From positions 45,483 to 109,482 of the forward strand of contig CAYWRO010000002.1 in NCBI GenBank assembly GCA_964460345.1: a stretch of DNA of 64,000 bases. Reading direction: 5' to 3'. Positions within the stretch are counted from its first letter, which is position 1; each line of letters starts with the position of its first letter. The notes beneath the pieces were generated by a model, which saw only the letters and a program-made list of their open reading frames with translations, did no database searches and was not told the origin of the DNA. Of this stretch, positions 34,141 to 43,982 are shown in pieces. Origin of the DNA: CAYWRO01 sp964460345 (GTDB taxonomy: Bacteria > Planctomycetota > Phycisphaerae > Phycisphaerales > UBA1924). The position numbers and the translations under genes are program-made.

Positions 34141-36450
34141 ATGACCACCCTGACAACCACGCAGGAACGGGCCGTACGGCCGGTGATGGATCGACGCCTT
34201 GAGGTGACCGCGCGGGCGGACCTGCCGCGGACGGCCACCGGGGTCGAACCCCGTTTGGAGGCCGGCGAGGCCGAGCGGGCCCTCAACGCGGCGGTCCGAG
34301 CCCTCTTCCGTAAGCTGCGGCCCACCCCCGATGAGCGGGCCGGGGCGGGGACGGGGCGCGGCCTGCACTGGTGCGCCGAGCTGGAGGGCGACTCAATCCT
34401 CTCCAGCGAGTACCTGCTGATGAAGTGGATCCTCGGGCAGGAGACGGATCGGCCCGAGGCGGACCCGGGCCGCTTCCAACGGATCTGCAACCACATGCGG
34501 CTGGTGCATCGCGCCGACGGAACGTGGGGGCAGTACCCCGGCTCGCCGCCGGATGTGTCCGCCTGCGTGAAGGCGTACTTCTGCCTGAAGCTGTTCGGCG
34601 ACGATGTGAACGCCCCGCACATGGTCCGGGCCCGCGACGCGATCCTCGAACTCGGGGGTGCGGAGACGATCAATACCTTCAGTATGTTCTACCTGGCCTG
34701 CCTGGGACAGGTCAGTTGGGACGCCTGCCCGGCGATTCCGCCCGAGATCGTGCTCCTGCCGCGGTGGTTCCCCTTCCACATGGACAAGGTGTCGGCGTGG
34801 ACGCGAACGATGCTGTTGCCGCTGGCAATTTGTTCGGCGCTGCGCCCGGTGCGCGAGCTGCCGCCGGAGATGGGCATCGATGAGCTGTTCATCGACAAAC
34901 GAGCCAGAACGCGGCTGAACCAGGATTGGGACCGTAAGGACCCCGCAGGCTGGAAGAACTTCTTCCTCGCCTGTGACCGCTTCCTCAAGGTGGTCCAGCG
35001 ACACGGCCTGTCACCGCTGCGCGAGCGGGCGCTGCGTGAGTCGGAGCGCTGGCTGCTGTCGCGCATGACGCCGGAGACGACCGAAGGACTCGGCGCGATC
35101 TTCCCGCCGATGGTCTACATCCAGATCGCGTTCAAGAAGATGGGGTACGAGCGCTCGCACCCGGTAATCGTCGAAGCGGAGCGCCAGCTCGACGCCTTCA
35201 TCGTCGATGAGCCGAATGAGGACCCGAGGCTGGACCATGTCCGCCTGCAGCCGTGCTTCAGCCCGGTCTGGGACACGGGCATTTCACTTTACGCCCTGAC
35301 GGAAGCGGGACTGACCGTCGCGGACGATGAGCGCATCGGGCAGGTGTGCGACTGGCTGCTCGACAGGCAGGTGCGCATCACCGGCGACTGGGTGCGCAAC
35401 CTGCTGCCGGAAGACCAGGGGATCCGCCTCGGACAGGACGCCGCGGCGTGGGCGTTTGAGTACCGCAACGACTGGTACCCGGACGTGGACGACACGGCGA
35501 TGATCGCCAAGGCGCTCTGGAAGGCGGCCGGCGGAGCTGCCGCCGATGGCAAGCAGGAGCGGAACCGGCTCTATCGCGAAACCGCCGCCAAGGCGCGACG
35601 GTGGGTGCTGGCGATGCAGAACGAGGACGGCGGCTGGGCGGCCTTTGACCGCACGAAGGACCGGCCCTGGATGGAACTCGTCCCCTTCGCCGACCACAAC
35701 GCCATGCAGGACCCATCCTGCTCCGACATCACCGGTCGCAACATCGAAAGCCTGATTACGTGCGGCCTTTCGCCGGACCACCCGGCGATCTCACGCGCCG
35801 TGGCGTACCTGCTCAACACGCAGGAACCGGAAGGATGCTGGTTCGGCCGCTGGGGTGTGAACTACATCTACGGCACGTGGCAGGCAATGGGCGGGCTGTG
35901 GTGGGCGATCACCGGCGGAAGAGAGGACAAGGAGCGCATCGGCCGCGTGCGCGCCTTTGAGCCGATGCGCCGTGCCGCGGCCTGGATCAAGAGCGTGCAG
36001 AACGAGGATGGCGGCTTCGGCGAGAGTGCCAACTCGTACCTGGACCCGGCGCTCAAAGGCCGCGGCCCAAGCACCGCCAGCCAGACCGCCTGGGGGCTGA
36101 TGTGCCTCCTTTACATGTGCGATCGCGACGATCCGGCCGTGCAGCGCGCGGTCAAGTGGCTCTGCGATAACCAACTCCGCGAAGACAAGCCCGCATTCAC
36201 CCCGGCACAAACCACCAGCGGCGCGGAGGTCCACGGCAGCCAGGACCTCAGCCCGATCGACTGGGTGCGTGAGTATCAAGGCGGCTTCTGCGAACACGTC
36301 TTCACAGGGACGGGGTTCCCGAAGGTGTTTTACCTGCGTTACAACATGTACCGGCATTACTTCCCGGTGATGGCGCTGGGGCGGTACGTGCGCGGGGTCT
36401 CAGCAGCCTCGAAGACGGGGCCCGCAGGGTCGGTCCACTCCGCGGACTAA
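34141..36450 (+). CDS. shc: Squalene-hopene cyclase (terpene cyclase family)
   Basis: The enzyme cyclises squalene to hopene or diplopterol at the cytoplasmic membrane. The 769 residues show the catalytic acid motif DVDD starting at residue 448 in WYPDVDDTAMIAKAL, several QW motifs (QNEDGGWAAF, EPEGCWFGRWGVNYIYGTW, QNEDGGFGES), and the FTGTGFPKVFYLRYNMYRHYFP C-terminal region. It is about 100 residues longer than typical cyclases, mostly at the N-terminus. The hpn genes that make squalene are not next to it; holA follows after nine bases. A related activity on longer prenyl chains cannot be excluded. Confidence 0.92.
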   Translation: MTTLTTTQERAVRPVMDRRLEVTARADLPRTATGVEPRLEAGEAERALNAAVRALFRKLRPTPDERAGAGTGRGLHWCAELEGDSILSSEYLLMKWILGQETDRPEADPGRFQRICNHMRLVHRADGTWGQYPGSPPDVSACVKAYFCLKLFGDDVNAPHMVRARDAILELGGAETINTFSMFYLACLGQVSWDACPAIPPEIVLLPRWFPFHMDKVSAWTRTMLLPLAICSALRPVRELPPEMGIDELFIDKRARTRLNQDWDRKDPAGWKNFFLACDRFLKVVQRHGLSPLRERALRESERWLLSRMTPETTEGLGAIFPPMVYIQIAFKKMGYERSHPVIVEAERQLDAFIVDEPNEDPRLDHVRLQPCFSPVWDTGISLYALTEAGLTVADDERIGQVCDWLLDRQVRITGDWVRNLLPEDQGIRLGQDAAAWAFEYRNDWYPDVDDTAMIAKALWKAAGGAAADGKQERNRLYRETAAKARRWVLAMQNEDGGWAAFDRTKDRPWMELVPFADHNAMQDPSCSDITGRNIESLITCGLSPDHPAISRAVAYLLNTQEPEGCWFGRWGVNYIYGTWQAMGGLWWAITGGREDKERIGRVRAFEPMRRAAAWIKSVQNEDGGFGESANSYLDPALKGRGPSTASQTAWGLMCLLYMCDRDDPAVQRAVKWLCDNQLREDKPAFTPAQTTSGAEVHGSQDLSPIDWVREYQGGFCEHVFTGTGFPKVFYLRYNMYRHYFPVMALGRYVRGVSAASKTGPAGSVHSAD

Positions 36451-36459
36451 GATCCGCCG

Positions 36460-37503
36460 ATGGCCAAGCGCCAAGCCCAGCCCGACCTTACCGCGGCAAC
36501 GCCGATCGTCATTCTGCACGGCAAGGAGCGCTTTCTGCAGGATGTCTACATGCGCCGACTCCGCGACCTGCTCATCGAGGCGCATGGGCAGGATGGCGTG
36601 GACACCGTGCGCTTTGACGGCGGCTCGGCCACTCCGGCCGACATTCTCGACGAGGCCCGCTCCTTCGGCCTCATGCAGCAGCACAAGCTCATCATCGTCG
36701 ACAACGCCGACCAACTGCTCAAGGCCGATGACGACGCCAGGCCGGCCCGCGGACACGTCACGCCGCGGCAGGCGATGGAGCATTACGCCGAGCAGCCGTC
36801 GGACTCCGCGACGCTCGTGCTCCGTGCGGATACATGGCGGCCGGGGAACCTGGATAAGAAGGTCGCCGCGGCAGGGGGGGCCGTGATCAAGTGCGAGCCG
36901 CCCTCACCCGGCGAGGCCATCGCCTGGGCCAAGGCCCGCTGCAAGAAGCGCCACGGGGCGACGATCGAGAACGACGCCGCGGCGATGCTGGTCGATTTCG
37001 TCGGGGCGGACCTCGGCCGGTTGGACATGGAACTGGCCAAGCTGGCCATGCTTGATCCAGGTGCGCCGATTACCGCGGCCCAGGTGCGCGAAATGACGGG
37101 GCAGACGCGCGAAGAAGCCTTCTGGTCGATTCAGGAGGCTCTGCTCAGCGGCCGCGCCTCGGACTCGATCGGCCAGCTTCGCGACCTCATCGAGATTTCA
37201 CGCCACGATCCGATCGCGATCGGCTGGTCGTACTCCGACCTGGCCCGCAAGCTGCACGGCGCATCATGGGGCATGCGGCAGGGGATGAACCCCGGCGCTC
37301 TGATGAAGGCGCTCAAGCTGTGGGGCCCCAGCGGCGAGACGATTCTGAGCGGCGGCCGGCGCCTGACCCCGTCGCAGGCCCGCGACCTCCTGCGCGCCTG
37401 CGTGGAGGCGGACCGCGGCGCGAAGAGCGGCCTCGGCGATCCGCGGCGGACACTCGAGCGCTTGAGCGTGCGGTTCGCTGAGGCGCTGGGGCAGCGGGGT
37501 TGA
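36460..37503 (+). CDS. holA: DNA polymerase III subunit delta
   Basis: This clamp-loader subunit opens the beta clamp. The 347-residue product has the delta-type N-terminus (IVILHGKERFLQDVYMRRLRD), the domain-I motif IIVDNADQLLK, and the helical collar region containing TREEAFWSIQEALLSGRASDSIGQL. Length and order match HolA. It starts nine bases after the cyclase stop and is followed 27 bases later by a glycosyltransferase gene, so it sits in a mixed-function transcription unit. Confidence 0.9.
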   Translation: MAKRQAQPDLTAATPIVILHGKERFLQDVYMRRLRDLLIEAHGQDGVDTVRFDGGSATPADILDEARSFGLMQQHKLIIVDNADQLLKADDDARPARGHVTPRQAMEHYAEQPSDSATLVLRADTWRPGNLDKKVAAAGGAVIKCEPPSPGEAIAWAKARCKKRHGATIENDAAAMLVDFVGADLGRLDMELAKLAMLDPGAPITAAQVREMTGQTREEAFWSIQEALLSGRASDSIGQLRDLIEISRHDPIAIGWSYSDLARKLHGASWGMRQGMNPGALMKALKLWGPSGETILSGGRRLTPSQARDLLRACVEADRGAKSGLGDPRRTLERLSVRFAEALGQRG

Positions 37504-37530
37504 TGGCATCCGTTCGGATGGGCGGCCTGT

Positions 37531-38784
37531 TTGCGCATTCTCCACGTCTCAACCCGGCTGATCCTCGGCGGCTCGCAGGAGAACACCGTCCTCTCCTGTG
37601 AGGGCCAGGCGCGCAACGGTCATGATGTTCACCTGGCCTTCGGGCCGATCTACGGCCCCGAGGGCTCGCTGCTCGAGCGCGTCGAAGCATTCCGCACCGT
37701 CGATGACCGCGCCATCACCACGCACGTTGTGCCCTACCTCGTGCGCGACATCAGCCCTCTGGCCGACTTGCGCTGTCACTTCACACTCGTGCGGCTCTAC
37801 CACCGCCTGCGCCCGGACGTCATCCACACGCACTCCTCCAAGGCAGGCATTCTCGGTCGCATCGCGGCGTGGCGCTACCTCAGGGCCGCCGTGCGCGAGC
37901 GCGGACGTGACGCCGCGCCCGCCATCATCCACACCGTCCATGGCTCCCCCTTCCATGCGTACCAGTCCAGCGCAAAGAACGCGGCATACATCGCCGCCGA
38001 GCGCCTCGCCGCGCGGCGCTGCCATGCGATCGTTTCCGTCTGCGATGCCATGACGAAGCAGTACCTCGAGGCCGGCATCGGCCGTCCGGAGCAGTACACG
38101 ACCGTCTACTCCGGCATGGAGACCGAGCCGTACCTCTCCCCCGCCGCCGGCGAGACCCGCCGGGACGTTCGCGCCCGCCTCGGCTTTACCGATGATCACT
38201 TCGTCATCGGCACCGTCGCGCGCCTTGCCGAACTCAAGGGCCACGACGACCTGATCGACGCCCTCGCCGACGATCTCAAGGCGAATCGGCACTGGCACCT
38301 GCTCTGGGTGGGCGACGGCTGGTGGCGGCAGCGTCTCACGCAGCGACTCGACGCACTCGGCCTCACGCACGGGCCGAACGCCACTTCCGGCGCACAGGTC
38401 ATCCTCACCGGCCTCGTCCCGCCGCAGCAGGTGCCCGGCCTGATGCGCGCCATGGATGTTCTCGCGCACCCGTCTTATCGCGAGGGCCTGCCGCGAACCG
38501 TCCCGCAGGCCCTGCTCGCGGGCACGCCCGTTGTCGCCTACGACCTGGACGGCGCGCCTGAAGTCGTCGTGAACCAAACCACCGGCCTGCTGGTACAACC
38601 CGGCGATGTGCGAGGGTTGCGAGAAGCTTTGGAATGGATGCATGCTCATCCTGCCGAACGTCGCGCGATGGCCGAGCGCGGCCGCGAAGCCTGCCGCGAG
38701 CGCTTCAGCGCGGCAACAATGGTCGATGCGCTGGAGACGGTCTACACCCGAGCGCTCGCGCAGGCGCGCTCCACGACTGAGTGA
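37531..38784 (+). CDS. Glycosyltransferase family 4
   Basis: A TTG at 37531 is used as start because it yields the family-typical MRILHVSTRLILGGSQENT; there is no in-frame ATG nearby. The 417-residue GT-B enzyme has DVIHTHSSKAGILGRIAA in the first domain and VIGTVARLAELKGHDDLI in the second. HPSYREGLPRTVPQALLAGTPVVAYD corresponds to the EX7E region, with the second Glu replaced by Gln. It lies outside the main polysaccharide locus. Its last 59 bases overlap the start of the next gene. Confidence 0.87.
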   Translation: MRILHVSTRLILGGSQENTVLSCEGQARNGHDVHLAFGPIYGPEGSLLERVEAFRTVDDRAITTHVVPYLVRDISPLADLRCHFTLVRLYHRLRPDVIHTHSSKAGILGRIAAWRYLRAAVRERGRDAAPAIIHTVHGSPFHAYQSSAKNAAYIAAERLAARRCHAIVSVCDAMTKQYLEAGIGRPEQYTTVYSGMETEPYLSPAAGETRRDVRARLGFTDDHFVIGTVARLAELKGHDDLIDALADDLKANRHWHLLWVGDGWWRQRLTQRLDALGLTHGPNATSGAQVILTGLVPPQQVPGLMRAMDVLAHPSYREGLPRTVPQALLAGTPVVAYDLDGAPEVVVNQTTGLLVQPGDVRGLREALEWMHAHPAERRAMAERGREACRERFSAATMVDALETVYTRALAQARSTTE

Positions 38785-41050
38785 ACGCGCTGTCGCCGCC
38801 ACGCTCGCTGGCTGGATCCCGCTTCTTCCCGGAGCCGCGGCCCTCCTTGCCCCTTCCGAGCCCGCCGCGGCACAACTGCTCAACCTGGACCGCGGCCGCC
38901 CTCCCCAGCCCGGCGAGGGCAAGGCGCTGCTTACGCTCGCTGAATCGCTCGCGCGTGATGTGCAACGCCTTGAAGCGTCGTTGAAGCGCTCCGAGCCGGA
39001 CGCCCTCGCACGCGACGCCGCGGAGTTCCGTCTCGCCGTACGCCGCCTGGCCATCGCGCTGATTGAACATGCCGAGCAGATCGGCGAGCCGGCCAGTCCT
39101 CACGCGCTCGCCGCCATGCGAATCGCCGCCAGCCTGGAAGCCCTCGATGCCCTGCCCGAGCGTGCCGCCGCCCCGGCGGACGGCGATGGCAGCGATGCTG
39201 CAGCACATCTCCGGTTCGCCTGCGCGCGCTTTGCCGAGGAGATCGGCAGCGCACCGCGCCTGCCCGCTGATCCCGCGCTTCTCGATGAGTACCTGCGCGA
39301 TCGTTTCGCCATGATCGTTCAGCTTCAGTCCGAACGGCTCCGCACCGTCCCCTGGTGCGCCGATCCGCTCACGTGCGGGTGGCCCGCGCCCTTGGATCAC
39401 GATCGCACAACCGAAGCAGGCGACCTCTGGCCCGCGTTCGAACTCATGCGGGCCTCTTCCGCCATCGATCCGCGCACGATCGCCCGCCTCGAAGCCTTCG
39501 ATGAACTGCTGCAGGAGGCCGAAGACTGGTGGATCCACCAGCGCACCGCGGCAGCGCTGCGCCGCTGCCTCATCGACGCAGCCGCCATCCTGCGTCCGCC
39601 GCCCGATGCCCTCCCCGAGAGCGCACACACCAAGCTTGTTCACCGTTTCGCCATCGCCGCCGAGGACTTCACCGACAAGGCCACCCGCACGACCGCTCGT
39701 GCCGACCTTGAAACGCTCGCACGCTTCGCCGCCTTGCTTCAGCAGGCCGACCAACTGCAGCTCACACGCTCTCAGGCCGAGACCGTGCGCGACACGTTCG
39801 TCTCCCTGGCCGAAGCCGTCGCGGCAGGCGCAAGCGGCGCTCCAGCCCGCCTGCGCAACACTGAAACAGCAGTCGTCCTCCTGGCCCGCCTCGCGTCCGC
39901 CGGCAGTGAACGCGACCTCGCGCGCGAGCTTCGACCCGGCTGGCGCATCCTCACCGAAGACGCCGCGCGCACGCACGATGCCCTCCTTGCCGCGCTGCCC
40001 CGCCTTGCCGCCGCGCCGAACGCGATGACCGACCCGGCGCTCGCGGCGATTGTCGCCTCCCACCGCCGCGCACTCGACGACCTCACCGCCCTCCAAACCA
40101 TCAGCCACTGGCTCGGCACCTGGCTCCAGCAGCCCGCCACAACTTCCCCCTTTCTTCCCAACGCACCCGGCGGACCTGCGACAAACCCGCAGGACGGCCA
40201 GGCCGCCCGCCGCCTCGCCGCGGCACGCGTCCTCAGTCTCTGCCAATCGCTCGGACGCGAACGGGAGAAATCCGACGCACTCACCGCGCTCCGCGCCTTC
40301 GCCGCCGACCTGCGCGACCTTGGCGAGGTACCCCTAGAAGCGCAACTGCCGCGGCGGCGGCCGGATCTGCACCATCTGACCGGCGGGCGCGCCGAAGACC
40401 TCGCCCGCCACATCGACGCCACCCGAACCGGCTGGCTTTTCGCCTGGGCCACCGCCGGCAGCGGACGCGACACGGGTGATGACCCCGCCGCACTCGCCGC
40501 GCACCTCCGCGCACTCCACGCGCTCACCACTGCGCTTGCCGACGCCGCGGCCCTGCTCGACTTGCGCGCAGCGGCCGGCGGCGGCGGCCCCGTCCCGCGC
40601 GCCGAGGCAAGTTTCGGTCTCCTCGGCTTCAGCGGCGCGGCGGCGAGCCGAGCCGTCACAATCCGCCTGAGCGACGAAGCCGGCTCGGCCCTTCCACAGT
40701 TCACCGCCGCGGCGATCGAGGGCCGGGATGGCCTGCCCGAACGGCTGGCGGTCTACGCGCGCGAGCACCAGGCCCACGCTCTGATCGCGCGCCTTCACCG
40801 CGCCTGCGCAGCCAGCGGCCTCGTCTACTGCCCACCGTACGTGCTCGCCGCCACGCCGCGCCCCCTCTGGAGCGGCGCCTGGCTCGGCCACCGCGAGGCC
40901 GACCTGGCCGCCATCAGCCGCTACCTCGAGGAATACGCCCACGCTGCGGCGGAAGGTGAGAACACGTTCGCTCGGCAACTGCTCGACTACGTCAACATCC
41001 GCGCCGGCGAACTGCTGGATGAACTGCCCCCGCCCGGCGCCGTCCAGTAG
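38726..41050 (+). CDS. Large exported helical protein of unknown function
   Basis: I do not recognise this 774-residue protein. The ATG at 38726 gives an Arg-rich N-region followed by a hydrophobic stretch and a likely signal-peptidase site (AALLAPSEPAAA), which argues for export; it overlaps the upstream glycosyltransferase by 59 bases. The rest is rich in Ala, Leu, Arg and Glu with long amphipathic helices and no obvious catalytic motif. Residues near the end (GLVYCPPYVLAATPRPLWSG) are less helical. It is convergent with the ABC-2 permease. The reading frame is supported by its length and third-position GC bias, but the start is uncertain. Confidence 0.6.
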   Translation: MRWRRSTPERSRRRAPRLSERAVAATLAGWIPLLPGAAALLAPSEPAAAQLLNLDRGRPPQPGEGKALLTLAESLARDVQRLEASLKRSEPDALARDAAEFRLAVRRLAIALIEHAEQIGEPASPHALAAMRIAASLEALDALPERAAAPADGDGSDAAAHLRFACARFAEEIGSAPRLPADPALLDEYLRDRFAMIVQLQSERLRTVPWCADPLTCGWPAPLDHDRTTEAGDLWPAFELMRASSAIDPRTIARLEAFDELLQEAEDWWIHQRTAAALRRCLIDAAAILRPPPDALPESAHTKLVHRFAIAAEDFTDKATRTTARADLETLARFAALLQQADQLQLTRSQAETVRDTFVSLAEAVAAGASGAPARLRNTETAVVLLARLASAGSERDLARELRPGWRILTEDAARTHDALLAALPRLAAAPNAMTDPALAAIVASHRRALDDLTALQTISHWLGTWLQQPATTSPFLPNAPGGPATNPQDGQAARRLAAARVLSLCQSLGREREKSDALTALRAFAADLRDLGEVPLEAQLPRRRPDLHHLTGGRAEDLARHIDATRTGWLFAWATAGSGRDTGDDPAALAAHLRALHALTTALADAAALLDLRAAAGGGGPVPRAEASFGLLGFSGAAASRAVTIRLSDEAGSALPQFTAAAIEGRDGLPERLAVYAREHQAHALIARLHRACAASGLVYCPPYVLAATPRPLWSGAWLGHREADLAAISRYLEEYAHAAAEGENTFARQLLDYVNIRAGELLDELPPPGAVQ

Positions 41051-41077
41051 CAACGCAACGCGTCACGCGCCCGGCAC

Positions 41078-42952
41078 TTACTTCGACCCGGCGAGCCGGC
41101 GCACGGTCATGTCGAATGTCCGCACCATGTTCGCGTGCATTCCGTACACAACCGCCAGCCACCCCGCCGCGAAGACCACCGCGCCGATCGCCAGCGCGAT
41201 CCGCGCCGCCGGCAAGCCCCCGTCCTGGTTCAGCGTGCTGAACATGGCCCCTTCCGCCTGCGTCGCCGCAAACACAACCACGGCCGGGTTCATCCCCGCC
41301 AGCGCCGGACCGAGCATGGGGATGTCCGCGCCCGCCTTCCACGCGCACAGCCCGACAATGCCGCCGATCACCCCCACCATTCCCACCGTCGCCACCACCG
41401 CGCCGATGGAGCCCTTGCTGCCAAGCGAACGGGATAACCCCACCATCACGCAGAAGGCGAGGAAGGGAATCGCCACCACCGCCGCCACAAGTCCCGCCTC
41501 CGGCAGCACGGCCGGCACACTGACGGTCCGCATCGGTCCGCCGCCGACCGTCGTCAGACGATGCGCGATGTTCACGCTGTTCTCCCCCGGTCCGCCAAGC
41601 ACGCCCAGGTTGACCAGCCCGACATACAGCCCCGCAATCAGAAGCGTGCCCAGCGGCACCGCCACCATCGGCAGCAGGTACGCAATGAGCCCGCGAAGCT
41701 TGCCGTACAGGTAGTCGCCCTGCGTGATCGGCGTCGTCAGCAGCAGGTCGAGCGTCCCGTCCTCGCGCTCCTTGGCGATCGCCGTGGCCGCCATGTTGAG
41801 CGCGACGAGCGTGATCACCGCCATCTCCCCCACAACCGTGTAGTACACGAGCTTGCGGTAGGTGTCGGTCGGCATGCTGCCGCCGTGGTAGTACAGCACG
41901 ATCCCCAGCCCGAAGAGCCCGCCAAGCGCGATGAACGACCACCGGGCGGCGATGCGGCCCAGCGTCGCGTTCCTCGCCGCGGCCTCACGCCAGGCGATCG
42001 AGTTGTTCCAGACATTGCGGGCCGGACGCACCTCCGCATCCTTGCCGCCAAGGCCGAAAATGCGCCGGTACCAGGGCACCCCGCTGCCGCGGGCCGTGGT
42101 GAACTGCATCAGTCCCCCCAGCCGGACGGTCACGGCGGACGCCACCATGAGAAACACGCTGATCCCGGCGCTGAGAAGGCACCACGTCAGCGCCGGCCGC
42201 CCGAGAAACCAGCGTGCCGCCCCCGTGAGCGCCTCCGGCTCCTGGTGCGGATAGCTCGTCGGGCTCAGCAGCGAATAGAGCGCCAGAAAGGGATTGATCG
42301 CCGTCATCCACGTGACCTGACCGTTGCCCACGATCCGGTCCGCCGCGATCGTCACAGCCAGATAGCTGATCACCGCCACGTAGAACGCAAAGACTGCGCG
42401 CTTCCCGACCAGTCGGCTCACCGACAGCGCAATCGCGATCGTTCCCACCAGCAGCGTCGCGCACGCCGCGATGAGGTAACTCAGAAAGATCGACGCCCCG
42501 GGCACCCCCCCGAAATACTGCGTCAGCGCAAACAGCGGCAGCGATGAAAACAGCAGCGCGAGGATGAAGAACAACCGCCCGAACAGGTTGCCCAGCACGA
42601 TCTGCGTCGCGCTCAGTGGTGTGGTCAAAAGGATGTCCCACGTCTTCGGGTCCGCTTCCTGCGCGATCGCCCCCGCCATGAACACCGGCGCCAGCAGACA
42701 GATCAACGCGATCTGCACGTACGCGATGAACGTAAACGCCCCCGCCGCCGCGCGTGACATCTCCGTATAGCTCAACCCCGCCATGCCGCTGGAACGGACA
42801 AGCAGGTAATACAGCAGCACGACGATGAGGACGCCGAGGTAGATGGAACGGATGTACAGGTGGCGCGTCCGCCTCGATCCGCCATGCACCAGGCGGACGG
42901 CGATCGGGTTCGTCGGCCCAAGCCGCAGCAGCCATCGCAACAGCACCGGCAT
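41078..42952 (-). CDS. ABC-2 type transporter permease
   Basis: The ATG at 42952 begins MPVLLRWLLRLGPTNPIAVRL. The 624-residue protein has about twelve membrane segments in two related halves. Each half has the cytoplasmic element characteristic of these permeases: AQEADPKTWDILLTTPLSATQIVLG in the first and AKEREDGTLDLLLTTPITQGDYLYG in the second. This duplicated layout is a fused two-half permease. No ATPase gene is adjacent, so its partner must be elsewhere. The substrate is unknown. Confidence 0.86.
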   Translation of the reverse strand: MPVLLRWLLRLGPTNPIAVRLVHGGSRRTRHLYIRSIYLGVLIVVLLYYLLVRSSGMAGLSYTEMSRAAAGAFTFIAYVQIALICLLAPVFMAGAIAQEADPKTWDILLTTPLSATQIVLGNLFGRLFFILALLFSSLPLFALTQYFGGVPGASIFLSYLIAACATLLVGTIAIALSVSRLVGKRAVFAFYVAVISYLAVTIAADRIVGNGQVTWMTAINPFLALYSLLSPTSYPHQEPEALTGAARWFLGRPALTWCLLSAGISVFLMVASAVTVRLGGLMQFTTARGSGVPWYRRIFGLGGKDAEVRPARNVWNNSIAWREAAARNATLGRIAARWSFIALGGLFGLGIVLYYHGGSMPTDTYRKLVYYTVVGEMAVITLVALNMAATAIAKEREDGTLDLLLTTPITQGDYLYGKLRGLIAYLLPMVAVPLGTLLIAGLYVGLVNLGVLGGPGENSVNIAHRLTTVGGGPMRTVSVPAVLPEAGLVAAVVAIPFLAFCVMVGLSRSLGSKGSIGAVVATVGMVGVIGGIVGLCAWKAGADIPMLGPALAGMNPAVVVFAATQAEGAMFSTLNQDGGLPAARIALAIGAVVFAAGWLAVVYGMHANMVRTFDMTVRRLAGSK

Positions 42953-43026
42953 GACGCGATGGTAGCACAAACTGGCGCCCGGCGCAGCCCATGGACACCC
43001 AATAGGGCCCACGCCAGGACAAAAGA

Positions 43027-43054
43027 AGACCCGAGCGCTTCCACGCCCGGGTCT
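43027..43054 (-). terminator. Intrinsic terminator of the leftward PEP-CTERM gene
   Basis: AGACCCG and CGGGTCT arms with an inner GCG/CGC pair form a stable hairpin 29 bp after the stop of the gene at 43083. On the minus strand it is followed by TCTTTTG, giving a recognisable rho-independent terminator. Confidence 0.75.
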
Positions 43055-43082
43055 CATCAAATCAACTCAAAGAAACCGAAAC

Positions 43083-43982
43083 TCAGCGACGACGACGCAC
43101 CGCCACCAGGCCGCCGAGGCCCAGCAGGGCCAGCGAGCCGGGGGTCGGGATGAACTGCAGCGTGAAGGTGCCGTCAACGACGTTCCCGGAGCTGTAGTAC
43201 TCCTGAGTGTCGAGCCCGGAGAACCCGTGGTACGAAGCCACGGAGATGTACACGATGCCGTCGGCCGGCACGACACCCTCCAGCAGCGAAAGGCCCTGCC
43301 CGCCGCCGCCGTCGTCATCGCGACCAAGGAGCATGCCGCTGCTGTCCCACGCGGCGATGACCGTGTCATCGGGGAAGAACTGCGCACCCGTAAATGAGGC
43401 AGCGATCGTCTCAGCGCTGAAGTTGCCGCCGGGAGTCAGACCGGTGAAGGCCCACCACTGGCCGTTGATGCCCGCCGAGAGCAGTTCGACCTCGTAGACC
43501 GTCAGGTCGTAATAACCCTCAGTTGACGCACCGGAGCCGGTGCCGTCGTATGCGCTGTCTGACCAGTGAGACACGTGCATGTCCAGAACACCGTCGCCTG
43601 GCACCGTTCCCGTCACACGAGAGAAAAGCCCGAGGCCGCTGGTGTCATCGTTCTCGCCGATCACGGACGTGTCAGACCTGCGAACGCGCAGGCGCGTGTC
43701 CAGGCTCGTCAGGCCGTTCGTCGGTGCCGACGTCTCCGCGCGGAAGGTTGAGCCGGCGGTCGCATTGACCATGTAGTGGTTGGCCGTGTTCGCCGCGCGG
43801 AATTGGTCAATGGCCGAGAAGATCATAACTTCGTCGCCGAAGACATCGGTGGCCAGCGAGCCGTTCACCGTCGCCGCACCGTTCACAACCGTCGCGCTGC
43901 CGAAATCAATGCCCTGACCCATCGCCACACCCGCCAGCCCCATGGCCGCGCCCGCAGCCACTATCGTCGCAACTCGTCTCAT
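43083..43982 (-). CDS. Secreted protein with PEP-CTERM-like tail
   Basis: The 299-residue product starts at an ATG with GAGGGAG seven bases upstream. It has a signal peptide (residues 1-22), then two similar beta-rich halves with VTGTVPGDGVLDMHVSHW and EGVVPADGIVYISVASYH, resembling pre-peptidase C-terminal-type domains. The tail PTPGSLALLGLGGLVAVRRRR is a PEP-CTERM-type sorting sequence. No enzymatic motif is visible. A terminator hairpin follows. Its upstream region is a roughly 500-bp spacer shared with the divergent PEP-CTERM gene at 44486. Confidence 0.72.
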   Translation of the reverse strand: MRRVATIVAAGAAMGLAGVAMGQGIDFGSATVVNGAATVNGSLATDVFGDEVMIFSAIDQFRAANTANHYMVNATAGSTFRAETSAPTNGLTSLDTRLRVRRSDTSVIGENDDTSGLGLFSRVTGTVPGDGVLDMHVSHWSDSAYDGTGSGASTEGYYDLTVYEVELLSAGINGQWWAFTGLTPGGNFSAETIAASFTGAQFFPDDTVIAAWDSSGMLLGRDDDGGGGQGLSLLEGVVPADGIVYISVASYHGFSGLDTQEYYSSGNVVDGTFTLQFIPTPGSLALLGLGGLVAVRRRR

